Shown in pieces: positions 40,455 through 50,349 of a DNA stretch of 64,000 nt; within the stretch, counting starts at the first letter, position 1, and every line of letters starts with the position of its first letter. The DNA comes from Variovorax sp. IB41. Lineage in GTDB: Bacteria; Pseudomonadota; Gammaproteobacteria; Burkholderiales; Burkholderiaceae_C. The notes under the pieces were generated by a model. The model was given only the letters and a program-made list of their open reading frames with translations. It was not told the origin of the DNA and ran no database searches. The stretch covers positions 186,001-250,000 of the forward strand of contig NZ_JAEFCB010000002.1 of the NCBI RefSeq assembly GCF_016405905.1, read 5' to 3'. Both the position numbers and the translations under genes were made by a program.

Positions 40455-40891
40455 CGGCGCAACAGGGCTGCCCGTTCTGCGAGGGCCCCGGTGGCCGCGT
40501 CGTGTTCGAGGGCGCGAAGCTGCGCGTGATCCATGCGGAAGAGGCGGGCTTTCCGGCCTTCTACCGCGTGATCTGGCGCGACCATGCGCCGGAGTTTTCC
40601 GATCTCGATGCCGCGGACCGCGTGCTGTGCATGGAAGCGGTAACGGCGGTCGAGCAGTGCCTGCGCGAGCAGTTGAAGCCCACGAAGATCAACCTTGCCG
40701 CGCTCGGCAACATGGTGCCGCACCTGCACTGGCACGTGATCGCGCGCTTCGACTGGGACAGCCACTTTCCCGCGCCGTTCTGGGCGGCCGCGCAGCGCGC
40801 GGCGCCGATCGATCGCGTGGCCGATCTGCAGGCGCTGCTGCCGAAGGTGGAGGCCGAGATGGTCCGCCGGCTGGCAGTGCTGCAGGGCTGA
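40451..40891 (+). CDS. HIT family protein
   Basis: A 146-residue protein with the histidine triad [10 protein letters not shown] and an N-terminal CPFCEG motif. HIT proteins hydrolyse nucleoside phosphoramidates, dinucleoside polyphosphates or related substrates; the exact one is unknown. The start is GTG at 40451, overlapping the dehydrogenase stop by GTGA, so it is translationally coupled to it. Confidence 0.9.
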   Translation: MTAQQGCPFCEGPGGRVVFEGAKLRVIHAEEAGFPAFYRVIWRDHAPEFSDLDAADRVLCMEAVTAVEQCLREQLKPTKINLAALGNMVPHLHWHVIARFDWDSHFPAPFWAAAQRAAPIDRVADLQALLPKVEAEMVRRLAVLQG

Positions 40892-40964
40892 CGCGAGGCC
40901 GCGCCGCTGCGCGGCATACTGCGCCACTCCGAAAATCTTTTCGAACGGAACACCGAATACCGCT

Positions 40965-41378
40965 ATGGCAGGCTTGAAACCGGGCGCACCGACGCCGCAA
41001 TCGATCACCGTGCACGGCCAGTCGCGCGTGCTCGAGGTGGGCTTCTCGGACGGCGCGACCTTCCGCATTCCGTTCGAGCTCATGCGCATCTACTCGCCCT
41101 CGGCCGAAGTGCAGGGCCATGGCCCGGGCCAGGAAGTGCTGCAGACGGGCAAGCGCGATGTCGAACTTGCCGACCTCGAACCGGTCGGCAACTACGCCGT
41201 GCAGCCCACCTTCAGCGATGGCCACAACACCGGCATCTACTCGTGGGACCTGCTCTACGAACTGGGCGCGAACCAGGCCGACCTGTGGGCGCAGTACGAG
41301 CGCCGGCTGGCCGAAGCGGGCATCGATCGCGATGCGCCGATGATCGACAAGGGCGGGTCTGCGTGCAGCAGCCACTGA
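40965..41378 (+). CDS. DUF971 (gamma-butyrobetaine hydroxylase-like N-terminal) protein
   Basis: A 137-residue protein with the DUF971 pattern: LEVGFSDGATFRIPFELMRIYSPSA, VGNYAVQPTFSDGHNTGIYSW and a C-terminal LWAQYERRLAEAG. The domain is a small zinc-binding or iron-sulfur-related fold found alone in many bacteria; the role is not established. It precedes ubiE by 157 bases, a conserved neighbourhood in Burkholderiales. Confidence 0.88.
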   Translation: MAGLKPGAPTPQSITVHGQSRVLEVGFSDGATFRIPFELMRIYSPSAEVQGHGPGQEVLQTGKRDVELADLEPVGNYAVQPTFSDGHNTGIYSWDLLYELGANQADLWAQYERRLAEAGIDRDAPMIDKGGSACSSH

Positions 41379-41397
41379 CGCTTTCAAAATCTCCGGT

Positions 41398-41444
41398 GCT
41401 ATTGAAACGATAGCCCTCGAGGCAGCAGCGGCGCGCGCTGCAGC
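41398..41444 (+). repeat. dispersed intergenic repeat, copy 1
   Basis: Starts GCTAT-N6-GATAGC (41398-41414) and ends TGCAGC (41439-41444). Copy 2 at 51104-51150 has the same 47-base length and the same spacing of both blocks, with scattered identities (GGCG, GCG) in between. Confidence 0.5.
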
Positions 41445-41522
41445 GTCTCTTCATTTGAAGAAAAAGCAACAAATGCCCGCCGTAGGCGCGGGGTCGTCGC
41501 CTTGATGTGTGGGCTTCCGGCC

Positions 41523-41528
41523 TAACAT
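41523..41528 (+). promoter_or_regulatory. candidate -10 TAACAT of ubiE, leaderless configuration
   Basis: TAACAT lies 7 bases before the ubiE ATG, which lacks a Shine-Dalgarno sequence. The spacing equals that at hemA and folE. No -35 element is evident. Confidence 0.3.
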
Positions 41529-41535
41529 CGGTTGC

Positions 41536-42267
41536 ATGAGTACAACCCACTTCGGCTTCGAGAAAGTCGACGAAAGCGAGAAGGCGCAACGCGTTCGCGG
41601 CGTCTTCGATTCGGTGGCCTCGCGCTACGACGTCATGAACGATCTGATGTCGGTGGGCCTGCACCGCGCGTGGAAGGCCTACACCGTGATGGTGGCGAAC
41701 GTGGGCGAAGGCTCACGCGTGCTGGACATCGCGGGCGGCACCGGCGACCTCGCGCTCGCCTTCTCCAAGAAGGTCGGCGCCACCGGCCAGGTGGTGCACA
41801 CCGACATCAACGAAGCCATGCTGAGCACCGGCCGCGACCGCCTGCTCGATGCCGGCGTCGCGCTGCCCACGCTGGTGTGCGATGCCGAGAAGCTGCCGTT
41901 TCCCGATGACCATTTCGACGTCGTGACGGTGGCCTTCGGTCTTCGCAACATGACGCACAAGGACGCCGCGCTCAAGGAAATGAACCGCGTGCTCAAGCCG
42001 CGCGGCAAGCTCCTGGTGCTCGAGTTCTCCAAGATCGCCAAGCCGCTCACCAAGGCCTACGACTGGTACTCCTTCAACGTGCTGCCGCGCCTTGGCAAGC
42101 TCGTGGCCGGCGACGACGCGAGCTATCGCTACCTGGCCGAATCGATCCGCATGCATCCCTCGCAAGAGGAGCTCAAGACCCTCATGAAAGAGGGCGGTTT
42201 CGGACATGTGGACTATCACAACATGACGGGTGGCATCGCTGCCCTGCATGTTGGAATCAAGTGTTGA
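41536..42267 (+). CDS. ubiE: bifunctional demethylmenaquinone/2-methoxy-6-polyprenyl-benzoquinol methylase
   Basis: A 243-residue class I methyltransferase with N-terminal [23 protein letters not shown] motif [12 protein letters not shown], and [22 protein letters not shown]. UbiE C-methylates the ubiquinone (and menaquinone) ring. It starts a ubi cluster (ubiE, Tim44-like, ubiJ, ubiB). ATG at 41536 is the family start. Confidence 0.96.
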   Translation: MSTTHFGFEKVDESEKAQRVRGVFDSVASRYDVMNDLMSVGLHRAWKAYTVMVANVGEGSRVLDIAGGTGDLALAFSKKVGATGQVVHTDINEAMLSTGRDRLLDAGVALPTLVCDAEKLPFPDDHFDVVTVAFGLRNMTHKDAALKEMNRVLKPRGKLLVLEFSKIAKPLTKAYDWYSFNVLPRLGKLVAGDDASYRYLAESIRMHPSQEELKTLMKEGGFGHVDYHNMTGGIAALHVGIKC

Positions 42268-42299
42268 TGAGGCGAATTTTTCGCTCTAGAGGAGACGAC

Positions 42300-43325
42300 A
42301 TGAAAAGTTTGAGTTCTTTGTTCCTGGCAGCTGCGTTGGTGCTCGTGAGCGTGCAGGCCGACGCCGCCCGTGTGGGTGGCGGCAAGTCCTTCGGCCGCCA
42401 GTCGTCCAACGTGACGCAGCGCCAGTCCACGCCGCCTGCGGCCCCCGCGCAGCAGAACGCGACCAACTCGGCCGCCAAGCCCGCGACGCCCGCACCCGCA
42501 GCCGCCGCACCGAAGCGTCCGTGGGGCGCGATGCTCGGCGGTCTTGCCGCGGGCCTGGGCCTCGCATGGCTCGCACATTCGCTGGGCCTGGGCGCCGGCT
42601 TCGGCAACATCCTCCTGATCGGCCTGCTGGTGTTCGCCGCCTTCGCGGTGTGGCGCATCTTCAAGGCGCGTTCGGCTGCTTCGAACGGTGCCAATGGCCA
42701 AGGCGGCTTCGCGTTCCAGGGCGCCGGCGGCAACCCCGCCAACGCGAGCGCACCGGCGCAGTACAGCCCGGCCAACGTGGGCAACGATGCGTCGGCACGT
42801 CCATGGGAGCGTTCGGCAACGGCCTTCGATGCCACGCCGGCCGACGGTGACCGCCATGGCAGCAGCCTCTCTGCGGCAGGCGCCGCAGCCGGTGGCAGCA
42901 TGATCGGTTCGGCGCTGGGCGGTTCGCAGTCCTGGGGCATCCCCGCGGGCTTCGATGTGGACGGTTTCCTCGGCGCCGCCAAGCGCAACTTCGTGACGCT
43001 GCAGGACGCATGGGACCGCGCCGACGTGTCGATGCTGCGCTCGATGATGACCGACGAGATGGTCGAGGAAATCCGCACCCAGCTGGCCGACCGTGCGAGC
43101 CACACCGGTGGCGCGTCGAACAAGACCGAAGTCGTGATGCTCGACGCCAAGCTGCTCGGCATCGAAGAGCTGCCCGACGCCTACATGGCGAGCGTGGAGT
43201 TCTCCGGCATGATCCGCGAGGACGCCTCGGCAGGCCCGGGTCCGTTCCGCGAAGTGTGGAACATGACCAAGCCGACCAGCGGCGGTGGCGGCTGGCTGGT
43301 TGCCGGCGTGCAGGCGCTGCAGTAA
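42300..43325 (+). CDS. Tim44-like domain membrane protein
   Basis: A 341-residue protein. A signal peptide (about residues 1-22), a glycine- and glutamine-rich stretch (VGGGKSFGRQSSN), a Pro/Ala linker, two hydrophobic segments (about 80-115), then a C-terminal Tim44 domain (about 215-340, DVDGFLGAAKRNFVTLQDAW). Bacterial Tim44-like proteins are membrane-associated with no settled role. GGAG precedes the ATG at 42300. It sits between ubiE and ubiJ, which suggests a link to ubiquinone enzymes at the membrane, by context only. Confidence 0.88.
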   Translation: MKSLSSLFLAAALVLVSVQADAARVGGGKSFGRQSSNVTQRQSTPPAAPAQQNATNSAAKPATPAPAAAAPKRPWGAMLGGLAAGLGLAWLAHSLGLGAGFGNILLIGLLVFAAFAVWRIFKARSAASNGANGQGGFAFQGAGGNPANASAPAQYSPANVGNDASARPWERSATAFDATPADGDRHGSSLSAAGAAAGGSMIGSALGGSQSWGIPAGFDVDGFLGAAKRNFVTLQDAWDRADVSMLRSMMTDEMVEEIRTQLADRASHTGGASNKTEVVMLDAKLLGIEELPDAYMASVEFSGMIREDASAGPGPFREVWNMTKPTSGGGGWLVAGVQALQ

Positions 43326-43337
43326 ACGGCAGACGTT

Positions 43338-43355
43338 CGCGGCCGCCGGGCCGCG
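43338..43355 (+). other. GC-rich hairpin between the Tim44-like gene and ubiJ
   Basis: CGCGGCC and GGCCGCG form a perfect 7-bp stem with loop GCCG. No T-run follows, so it is not a standard terminator; it may protect the 3' end of the upstream message. Confidence 0.35.
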
Positions 43356-43364
43356 TACAGAAAC

Positions 43365-43370
43365 GATAAT
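43365..43370 (+). promoter_or_regulatory. candidate -10 GATAAT of ubiJ, leaderless configuration
   Basis: GATAAT ends 6 bases before the ubiJ ATG. The intervening GGGGAC is too close to the start to act as a normal Shine-Dalgarno. This is a weak call, listed because of the same layout at hemA, ubiE and folE. Confidence 0.3.
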
Positions 43371-43376
43371 GGGGAC

Positions 43377-43934
43377 ATGGCCACACCATCGTCCCCTTTT
43401 TCTTTTCTCGGCGACCTCTTCAACCGCATCGGCGAGCGCCTGCAGCCGCCGGACTGGGCGGTCCACGAGGTCCAGCACCGCGCGGTCCTGTTCCTCAACC
43501 ACGTGCTGCAGCAGGAGCCCGAGGCCCAGCAGCGGCTGCTGCGCCAGCAGGGCAGGGTGGTGCGCTTCCAGTGGCGCTTCGTGACCATGGAGCTGGTGGC
43601 CACGCCGGCCGGCCTGCTCGACCTGGCACCGCCCGGTTCCACCCCTGAACTCACGCTCACCGTCACCGACGAATCCCCCTTCGAGATCGCCCGCGCCACG
43701 CTGCGCGGCGACAAGCCCTCGGTGCAGATCGTCGGCGACGTGCAGCTGGCCGCCGAGGTCAACTGGCTGGTGGACCATGTGCGCTGGGACGTCGAGGACG
43801 ACCTCGCACGCGTGATCGGCGACGTGCCCGCGCACACCTTGGGCAACGGCGTGCGGCGTGTCGCCGCCGCGCTGCGCCAGTTCGTCGGCGACCGCACGGC
43901 CAAGGCCGGCGGTTCGGCGGGCTCGGCCGAATGA
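43377..43934 (+). CDS. ubiJ: ubiquinone biosynthesis accessory factor UbiJ (SCP2 domain)
   Basis: A 185-residue protein with an SCP2-like lipid-binding domain and a C-terminal helix; [26 protein letters not shown] is typical of UbiJ. With UbiK, UbiJ scaffolds the soluble Ubi complex and holds the hydrophobic intermediates. Its position between ubiE and ubiB matches E. coli. The stop overlaps the ubiB ATG (ATGA). Confidence 0.88.
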   Translation: MATPSSPFSFLGDLFNRIGERLQPPDWAVHEVQHRAVLFLNHVLQQEPEAQQRLLRQQGRVVRFQWRFVTMELVATPAGLLDLAPPGSTPELTLTVTDESPFEIARATLRGDKPSVQIVGDVQLAAEVNWLVDHVRWDVEDDLARVIGDVPAHTLGNGVRRVAAALRQFVGDRTAKAGGSAGSAE

Positions 43935-45496
43935 GGCGCTTCTACCGCGGCCTGTTCATCGTCTGGGTCGCGCTGCGCTACGGCCTGGACGAGCTCGTGC
44001 TCACGAGCTTCCAGAAGCCCTGGCTGCGCGTGGTGGCCCGCGTGGTCTCCGTCGGCCGCAACCTCGATGCGCCGCGCGGCCAGCGGCTGCGCGAGGCGCT
44101 CGAGCGCCTGGGCCCCATCTTCGTGAAGTTCGGCCAGGTGCTGTCGACCCGGCGCGACCTGCTGCCGCCCGACATCGCCGACGAACTCGCCTTCCTGCAG
44201 GACCGCGTGCCGCCGTTCCCTTCGGCCGTGGCCGTGGCGACCATCGAGCGCGCGTTCCGCCGCCCGGTGGGCGACGTCTTCGTGCAGTTCGACGAGACGC
44301 CGATCGCGAGCGCCTCGATCGCGCAGGTGCACTTCGCGACCATCCGCACCAACCAGGGCGAGATCCGCGATGTCGCGGTCAAGGTGCTGCGCCCCAACAT
44401 GCGCGGCGTGATCGAAAAAGACCTGGCGCTCATGGCCATGATGGCCGGCTGGGTCGAGAAGCTCTCGCCCGACGGCAAGCGCCTGAAGCCACGCGAGGTG
44501 GTGGGCGAATTCGACAAGTACCTGCACGACGAGCTCGACCTGGTGCGCGAGGCCGCCAACGCGGCCCAGCTGCGCCGCAACATGGCCGAGCTGGACCTGG
44601 TGCTGATCCCCGAGATGTTCTGGGATTTCTGCCACCCCGAGGTGATCGTGATGGAGCGCATGAACGGCGTGCCCATCGCCCAGCTCGACCGTTTGCGCGC
44701 GGCCGGTGTCGACATTCCGAAGCTCGCGCGCGACGGCGTCACGATCTTCTTCACGCAGGTGTTTCGCGACGGTTTCTTCCACGCCGACATGCACCCGGGC
44801 AACATCCAGGTGAGCCTGGCGCCCGAGACCTTCGGGCGCTACATCTCGCTGGATTTCGGGATCATCGGCACGCTCACCGAGTCGGACAAGGAATACCTCG
44901 CGCAGAACTTCGTGGCGTTCTTCCGGCGCGACTACAAGCGCGTGGCCGAGCTGCACCTGGAAAGCGGCTGGGTGCCCGAAGGCACGCGCATCGACGAGCT
45001 GGAGGCGGCGATCCGCACCGTCTGCGAGCCGTACTTCGACCGGCCGCTGAAGGAAATCTCGCTCGGCATGGTGCTCATGCGCCTCTTCCAGACCTCGCGG
45101 CGCTTCCATGTGGAGATCCAGCCGCAGCTGGTGCTGCTGCAGAAGACGCTGCTCAACATCGAGGGCCTTGGCCGCCAGCTGGACCCCGAGCTCGACCTCT
45201 GGCACACCGCCAAGCCTTTCCTCGAGAAATGGATGGTCGACCAGATCGGGCCGAAGAAGCTGTTCCAGCAACTCAAGGCCGAAGCGCCACGCTACGCAAA
45301 ATTGCTGCCGCAATTACCTCGATTGCTTCACGATTTCCTTGAGAATCGGCCACCCGATCACCGCCGCGAACTGCTGGAGCTGCTGGCCGCGCAAAAGCGC
45401 ACCAACAAGTTGCTGCAGACCATCATCTACGGTGGCATAGGTTTTGTATTGGGGTTGCTCGCCATGCAATTGCTGGTGCGTGTGAAGTTGTTCTAG
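43931..45496 (+). CDS. ubiB: ubiquinone biosynthesis kinase-like protein UbiB
   Basis: A 521-residue protein of the UbiB/ABC1 atypical kinase family, with the KxGQ motif ([16 protein letters not shown]), [21 protein letters not shown] and a C-terminal transmembrane pair (about 490-518). It is an ATPase needed for ubiquinone synthesis, probably extracting isoprenoid intermediates from the membrane. It is coupled to ubiJ by a 4-base overlap. Confidence 0.95.
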   Translation: MRRFYRGLFIVWVALRYGLDELVLTSFQKPWLRVVARVVSVGRNLDAPRGQRLREALERLGPIFVKFGQVLSTRRDLLPPDIADELAFLQDRVPPFPSAVAVATIERAFRRPVGDVFVQFDETPIASASIAQVHFATIRTNQGEIRDVAVKVLRPNMRGVIEKDLALMAMMAGWVEKLSPDGKRLKPREVVGEFDKYLHDELDLVREAANAAQLRRNMAELDLVLIPEMFWDFCHPEVIVMERMNGVPIAQLDRLRAAGVDIPKLARDGVTIFFTQVFRDGFFHADMHPGNIQVSLAPETFGRYISLDFGIIGTLTESDKEYLAQNFVAFFRRDYKRVAELHLESGWVPEGTRIDELEAAIRTVCEPYFDRPLKEISLGMVLMRLFQTSRRFHVEIQPQLVLLQKTLLNIEGLGRQLDPELDLWHTAKPFLEKWMVDQIGPKKLFQQLKAEAPRYAKLLPQLPRLLHDFLENRPPDHRRELLELLAAQKRTNKLLQTIIYGGIGFVLGLLAMQLLVRVKLF

Positions 45497-45508
45497 AGGA
45501 GATTCCCC

Positions 45509-46957
45509 GTGCTGCTGACGTTGGTTGTCGTCTATCTGCTGGTCACCATCGCCATCGGGCTCTATGCCGCCAAGCGGGTGAAGAACACCACCGACTTCGC
45601 CATCGCGGGGCGGCACCTGCCTCTCTTCATGATCGTCACGACCACCTTCGCGACCTGGTTCGGGTCCGAAACGGTGCTCGGCATCCCGGCCAAGTTCATC
45701 GAGGGGGGCCTCAACGGCGTGGTGGAGGACCCGTTCGGCGCGGGCACCTGCCTCATCCTGGTGGGCCTGTTCTTCGCGGGCAAGCTCTACCGCATGACGC
45801 TCCTGACCATCAGCGACTACTACCGCGAGCGCTACGGCCGCAGCGTCGAGGTGGCCTGCACGCTCATCATCATGCTGAGCTACCTGGGCTGGGTCTCGGC
45901 GCAGGTCACGGCGCTGGGGCTGGTTTTCAACGTGCTGTCGGCCGGCGCCATCAGCATTCCGCTGGGCATGGTGATCGGGGTGATCTCGATCCTGGCCTAC
46001 ACGCTCTTCGGCGGCATGTGGTCGGTGGCGGTGACCGACTTCATCCAGATGATCATCCTGGTCTCGGGCCTGGCGATCATCGCCATGTTCGCGGGCAACA
46101 TGGCCGGCGGCGCCGACAAGGTGGTGGCCTTCGCGGTCAGCAAGGACCTCTTCAAGTTCTGGCCCGAGCCCAACTGGCACGACATGGTGTTCTTCTTCGC
46201 CGCCGCCATCACGATGATGCTGGGCTCCATTCCGCAGCAGGACGTGTTCCAGCGCGTGATGTCGGCCAACAGCGTGAAGGCCGCCACGCGCGGGCCGGTG
46301 ATCGGCGGGGTGGCGTACATCCTCTTCGCCTTCGTGCCGATGTTCCTGGTGGCCAGCGCGCTCCTGATCATGCCGGACGAGGTCGCCGTGCTGCTGAAGG
46401 AAGATCCGCAGAAGGTGCTGCCCACGCTGGTGCTGCAGAAGATGCCGTTCGTGATGCAGGTGCTGTTCTTCGGCGCGCTGCTCTCGGCCATCAAGTCGAC
46501 CGCCTCGGCCACGCTGCTGGCCCCGAGCGTCACCTTCACCGAGAACATCTGGCGCCAGTTCCGCCCCGCGGGCACCGACCGCGAGAACCTCCGGACCATG
46601 CGCATCACGGTGCTGCTGTTCAGCGCGGCCGTGCTGGCCTACGCGATCCGCATGCAGGGCACGCCGATCTACGAACTGGTCTCGGGCGCCTACCAGGTGC
46701 CGCTGGTGGGGGCGTTCGTGCCGCTGGTGTGCGGCCTCTACTGGCGCCGCGCCACCACGCAGGGGGCGATCGCGTCGATTCTTCTGGGCGTCGGCACCTG
46801 GCTGCTGTTCCTGGCCATGCCCTGGGGCGCCGTGTTCCCGGCCCAGTTGGCGGGCGTGCTGGCCTCGTTCACGGGCATGGTGGCCGGCTCGCTGCTGCCG
46901 CAGTGGGTAGCGAACACTCACACGCCGCACCGGCCGCTGGCCACCGAGCCGGCCTGA
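45509..46957 (+). CDS. sodium:solute symporter family protein
   Basis: A 482-residue membrane protein with about 12-13 helices and the SSSF family blocks TTDFAIAGRHLP, FATWFGSETVLGIPAKF and FGALLSAIKSTASATLLAPS. It should import a small solute with Na+; the solute cannot be told. The start is GTG at 45509 with AGAGGAG upstream at good spacing. It follows ubiB by 12 bases and may be cotranscribed, although no functional link is obvious. Confidence 0.9.
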   Translation: MLLTLVVVYLLVTIAIGLYAAKRVKNTTDFAIAGRHLPLFMIVTTTFATWFGSETVLGIPAKFIEGGLNGVVEDPFGAGTCLILVGLFFAGKLYRMTLLTISDYYRERYGRSVEVACTLIIMLSYLGWVSAQVTALGLVFNVLSAGAISIPLGMVIGVISILAYTLFGGMWSVAVTDFIQMIILVSGLAIIAMFAGNMAGGADKVVAFAVSKDLFKFWPEPNWHDMVFFFAAAITMMLGSIPQQDVFQRVMSANSVKAATRGPVIGGVAYILFAFVPMFLVASALLIMPDEVAVLLKEDPQKVLPTLVLQKMPFVMQVLFFGALLSAIKSTASATLLAPSVTFTENIWRQFRPAGTDRENLRTMRITVLLFSAAVLAYAIRMQGTPIYELVSGAYQVPLVGAFVPLVCGLYWRRATTQGAIASILLGVGTWLLFLAMPWGAVFPAQLAGVLASFTGMVAGSLLPQWVANTHTPHRPLATEPA

Positions 46958-46984
46958 AACCGCCCCGGCGGCAGGGTGGGCCCT

Positions 46985-46990
46985 TATAAT
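46985..46990 (+). promoter_or_regulatory. -10 hexamer TATAAT before the fmdB-type gene
   Basis: A perfect TATAAT lies 50 bases before the ATG at 47041, after the symporter stop. It is the likely promoter of the FmdB-DUF502-aspS-nudB run. The -35 is not recognisable. Confidence 0.5.
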
Positions 46991-47040
46991 CGAGGGCTTT
47001 GCGAGCGGCAGCTGCGCCGCTTTCCGGACCCTATTTCCCC

Positions 47041-47382
47041 ATGCCCATCTACGCCTACAAGTGCAGCGCCTGCGGCTTTGCCAAGGACGCTTTGCAGAAG
47101 ATGTCCGACGCGCCCCTCACGGTGTGCCCGGCGTGCGGCGCCAGCGCCTTCGAAAAGCAGGTCACGGCCGCCGGTTTCCAGCTCAAGGGCTCGGGCTGGT
47201 ACGTGACCGATTTCCGCGAAGGCGGCGGCAAGAAGGCCGAGCCGGCCACCGCCCCCGCGGCGAGCGAAGGCGCCAAGCCAGCCGAGTCTTCCTCCTCTTC
47301 CTCCAGCGCCGCCGCGCCGAGCCCCGCGCCTGCGCCGGCTCCCGCCGCTGCCCCCGCCCCAGCCGCCAAGAGCGGCGACTGA
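47041..47382 (+). CDS. FmdB-type zinc ribbon protein
   Basis: A 113-residue protein. The N-terminal zinc ribbon (MPIYAYKCSACGF and CPACGA) is the FmdB/CxxC_CxxC_SSSS domain, followed by GFQLKGSGWYVTDF. The C-terminal 45 residues are low-complexity Ser/Ala/Pro (runs of S and PAPA), probably disordered. FmdB proteins are putative regulators with no settled biochemistry. The fmdB-DUF502-aspS order is common in beta-proteobacteria. Confidence 0.9.
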   Translation: MPIYAYKCSACGFAKDALQKMSDAPLTVCPACGASAFEKQVTAAGFQLKGSGWYVTDFREGGGKKAEPATAPAASEGAKPAESSSSSSSAAAPSPAPAPAPAAAPAPAAKSGD

Positions 47383-47392
47383 GATCACACCC

Positions 47393-48025
47393 ATGCTCGC
47401 CCTGCGCAAATGGTTGTTCTCCGGCTTGCTGGTGATCGTTCCGCTGTTCATCACCCTGGCGGTGCTCAAGTGGATCATCGACACGCTGGACCAGACGCTC
47501 TGGGTGCTGCCGGTCATGTGGCAGAAGTGGCTGTTCGAGAACAACATCCGCGGCCTGGGCGTGCTGCTCACGCTGGCCATCCTGCTGGTGGTCGGCGCCA
47601 TCGCGAGCAACTTCGTCGGCAAGCGGCTGCTCGGTTGGGGCGACGCCGTGGTGCGGCGCATTCCGGTCGTGCGCTCCATCTATTCGAGCGTCAAGCAGGT
47701 CTCCGACACGCTGTTCTCCGAGAACGGCAACGCGTTCCGCACGGCGGTGCTGGTGCAGTGGCCGCGCGAGAACGTGTGGACCATTGCCTTCGTGACCGGC
47801 GCGCCGGGCAACGAGGTGGCCGAGCACCTAGGCACCGAGGAATTCCTCAGCGTCTACGTGCCGACCACGCCCAACCCCACGGGCGGCTATTTCGTGATGC
47901 TCAAGCGCAGCGACTGCATCGAACTGAAGATGAGCGTGGACGAAGCGCTCAAGTACATCGTCTCGATGGGCGTGGTCGTTCCAGGCGGCCCCTCCACGGT
48001 GGCGATCAAGCCATCCAACTCATAA
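47393..48025 (+). CDS. DUF502 family membrane protein
   Basis: A 210-residue protein with two membrane helices (about residues 8-30 and 58-80) and a cytoplasmic or periplasmic domain with the DUF502 blocks [14 protein letters not shown] and FVTGAPGN. Function unknown; plant homologues (LCV/COV) affect vascular patterning, which says little here. It lies 10 bases after the FmdB gene. Confidence 0.9.
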   Translation: MLALRKWLFSGLLVIVPLFITLAVLKWIIDTLDQTLWVLPVMWQKWLFENNIRGLGVLLTLAILLVVGAIASNFVGKRLLGWGDAVVRRIPVVRSIYSSVKQVSDTLFSENGNAFRTAVLVQWPRENVWTIAFVTGAPGNEVAEHLGTEEFLSVYVPTTPNPTGGYFVMLKRSDCIELKMSVDEALKYIVSMGVVVPGGPSTVAIKPSNS

Positions 48026-48062
48026 AAACGAACGCGCCACGACGGCGCCGGAAGTCATCTCC

Positions 48063-49868
48063 ATGGCCATGCGTACTCACTATTGCGGTCTCGTGACCGA
48101 AGCCCTGATGGGCCAGACCGTCACCCTTTGCGGCTGGGTCAACCGTCGCCGCGACCACGGCGGCGTGATCTTCATCGACGTGCGCGACCGCGAAGGCTAC
48201 GTGCAGGTGGTGTGCGATCCCGATCGCGCCTCCACCTTCGCCGTTGCCGAGAACCTGCGCAACGAGTTCTGCGTGCAGATCACCGGCCTCGTGCGCGCGC
48301 GCCCCGAAGGCACGACCAACGACAGCTTGAAGAGCGGCAAGATCGAAGTGCTGTGCCACGAGCTCAAGGTGCTCAACCCGTCGGTCACGCCGCCGTTCCT
48401 CTTGGACGACGACAACCTCTCGGAAACCACCCGCCTCACGCACCGCGTGCTCGACCTGCGCCGCCCCGCCATGCAGCGCAACATGATGCTGCGCTACAAG
48501 GTGACGATGGAGACGCGCAAGTTCCTCGATGCCAACGGCTTCATCGACATCGAGACGCCGATGCTGGGCAAGTCCACGCCCGAAGGCGCGCGCGACTACC
48601 TCGTGCCCAGCCGCGTGCACGACGGCAGCTTCTTCGCGCTGCCGCAGTCGCCCCAGCTCTTCAAGCAATTGCTGATGGTGGCCGGCTACGACCGCTACTA
48701 CCAGATCGTCAAGTGCTTCCGCGACGAAGACCTGCGCGCCGACCGCCAGCCTGAATTCACGCAGATCGACATCGAGACCTCGTTCCTCGCCGAAGAGGAA
48801 ATCCGCGAGATGTTCGAAGGGATGATCCGCACCGTGTTCCGCAACGCCGCGGGCATCGACCTTCCGGTGTTCCCGACCATGACGTACGGCGACGCGATGT
48901 TCAAGTACGGCTCGGACAAGCCCGACCTGCGCGTGAAGCTCGAATTCACCGAGCTCACCGAGCTGATGAAGCGGGTCGAGTTCAAGGTGTTCTCGAACGC
49001 CGCGACGCAAAAGGACGGTCGCGTGGTCGCATTGCGCGTGCCTGGCGGCGGCGGCGAGGGCGGCTTGTCGCGCGGTGAAATCGACGCGTACCAAGAGTTC
49101 GTCAAAATCTATGGCGCCAAGGGCCTGGCCTACATCAAGGTCAACGACGCGCAAGCCGGCCGCGAAGGCCTGCAGAGCCCGATCGTGAAGAACCTGGACG
49201 ACGCCACGCTGGCCGAGATCATCGCCCGCACGGGTGCGCGCAACGGCGACATCCTGTTCTTCGGCGCCGACAAGGAAAAGGTCGTCAACGACGCCATCGG
49301 CGCGCTGCGCGTGAAGATCGGCCACAGTGCCTTCGGCAAGAAGAGCGGCCTGTTCGACGACCGCTGGGCGCCGCTCTGGGTGGTCGATTTCCCGATGTTC
49401 GAGTTCGACGAGGAAGGCCAGCGCTGGAGCGCCGTGCACCACCCGTTCACCGCACCCAAGGACGGCCATGAGGACCTCATGGACACCGCCCCCGAGAAGT
49501 GCATCGCCAAGGCCTACGACATGGTGCTCAACGGCATCGAGATGGGCGGCGGCTCGGTGCGTATCCACCGCGAGGAAGTGCAGAGCAAGGTGTTCCGCGC
49601 GCTGAAGATCAGCGCCGAGGACGCGCAGCTCAAGTTCGGCTTCCTGCTGGACGCGCTGCAGTACGGCGCCCCGCCGCACGGCGGCATCGCCATCGGCCTC
49701 GACCGCCTGGTGATGCTCATGACCGGCGCCGAGTCGATCCGCGACGTGATCGCCTTCCCCAAGACCCAGCGCGCGCAAGACCTGCTGACGCAGGCGCCGA
49801 GCCCGGTCGACGAGAAGCAGCTGCGCGAACTGCACATCAAGCTGCGCAACACCCCCCAAGCTGTGTGA
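48063..49868 (+). CDS. aspS: aspartyl-tRNA synthetase
   Basis: A 601-residue class IIb synthetase: N-terminal OB anticodon-binding domain ([20 protein letters not shown]), catalytic core with GAD insertion (about 290-415), and motif 3 [20 protein letters not shown]. It charges tRNA-Asp; in many bacteria of this group it also charges tRNA-Asn. ATG at 48063 follows DUF502 by 37 bases. Confidence 0.97.
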   Translation: MAMRTHYCGLVTEALMGQTVTLCGWVNRRRDHGGVIFIDVRDREGYVQVVCDPDRASTFAVAENLRNEFCVQITGLVRARPEGTTNDSLKSGKIEVLCHELKVLNPSVTPPFLLDDDNLSETTRLTHRVLDLRRPAMQRNMMLRYKVTMETRKFLDANGFIDIETPMLGKSTPEGARDYLVPSRVHDGSFFALPQSPQLFKQLLMVAGYDRYYQIVKCFRDEDLRADRQPEFTQIDIETSFLAEEEIREMFEGMIRTVFRNAAGIDLPVFPTMTYGDAMFKYGSDKPDLRVKLEFTELTELMKRVEFKVFSNAATQKDGRVVALRVPGGGGEGGLSRGEIDAYQEFVKIYGAKGLAYIKVNDAQAGREGLQSPIVKNLDDATLAEIIARTGARNGDILFFGADKEKVVNDAIGALRVKIGHSAFGKKSGLFDDRWAPLWVVDFPMFEFDEEGQRWSAVHHPFTAPKDGHEDLMDTAPEKCIAKAYDMVLNGIEMGGGSVRIHREEVQSKVFRALKISAEDAQLKFGFLLDALQYGAPPHGGIAIGLDRLVMLMTGAESIRDVIAFPKTQRAQDLLTQAPSPVDEKQLRELHIKLRNTPQAV

Positions 49869-49875
49869 TGCGCCC

Positions 49876-50349
49876 ATGACGACGAGCCCCCGGCCCTGGA
49901 AGATCCCGGAGTCGGTGCTGGTCGTCATTCACACGCCGGCGCTCGACGTGCTGCTGATCCGGCGCGCCGATGCCAACGACTTCTGGCAATCGGTCACCGG
50001 CAGCAAGGACGCGGCCGACGAGCCGCTCGCGCTCACCGCCGCGCGCGAGGTGGCAGAGGAAACCGGCATCGAATGCGGCGAGGGCACTGCGCTCGCCTCG
50101 CAGCTGGTCGACTGGCAACTGCGCAACATCTACGAGATCTACCCCGGCTGGCGCACGCGCTACGAACCCGGCGTCACGCACAACACCGAGCACCTGTTCG
50201 GCCTCTGCGTGCCCGAACGCCTGACCCCCACGCTCGAGCCGCGCGAACACACCGACTGGCAATGGCTGCCGTACCAGGAGGCGGCCGATGCGTGCTTTTC
50301 CCCGTCGAACGCCGAAGCCATTCTGTTGCTGCCAGAATTTGCGCGATGA
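49876..50349 (+). CDS. nudB: dihydroneopterin triphosphate diphosphatase
   Basis: A 157-residue Nudix hydrolase. The box runs from VTGSKDAADE to REVAEETGIE, one residue longer than the standard spacing between the first Gly and Glu. It resembles E. coli NudB, which removes pyrophosphate from dihydroneopterin triphosphate in folate synthesis. It follows aspS by 7 bases, as in E. coli, and folE, the preceding pathway step, is 840 bases downstream. The stop overlaps the next start by ATGA. Confidence 0.9.
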   Translation: MTTSPRPWKIPESVLVVIHTPALDVLLIRRADANDFWQSVTGSKDAADEPLALTAAREVAEETGIECGEGTALASQLVDWQLRNIYEIYPGWRTRYEPGVTHNTEHLFGLCVPERLTPTLEPREHTDWQWLPYQEAADACFSPSNAEAILLLPEFAR

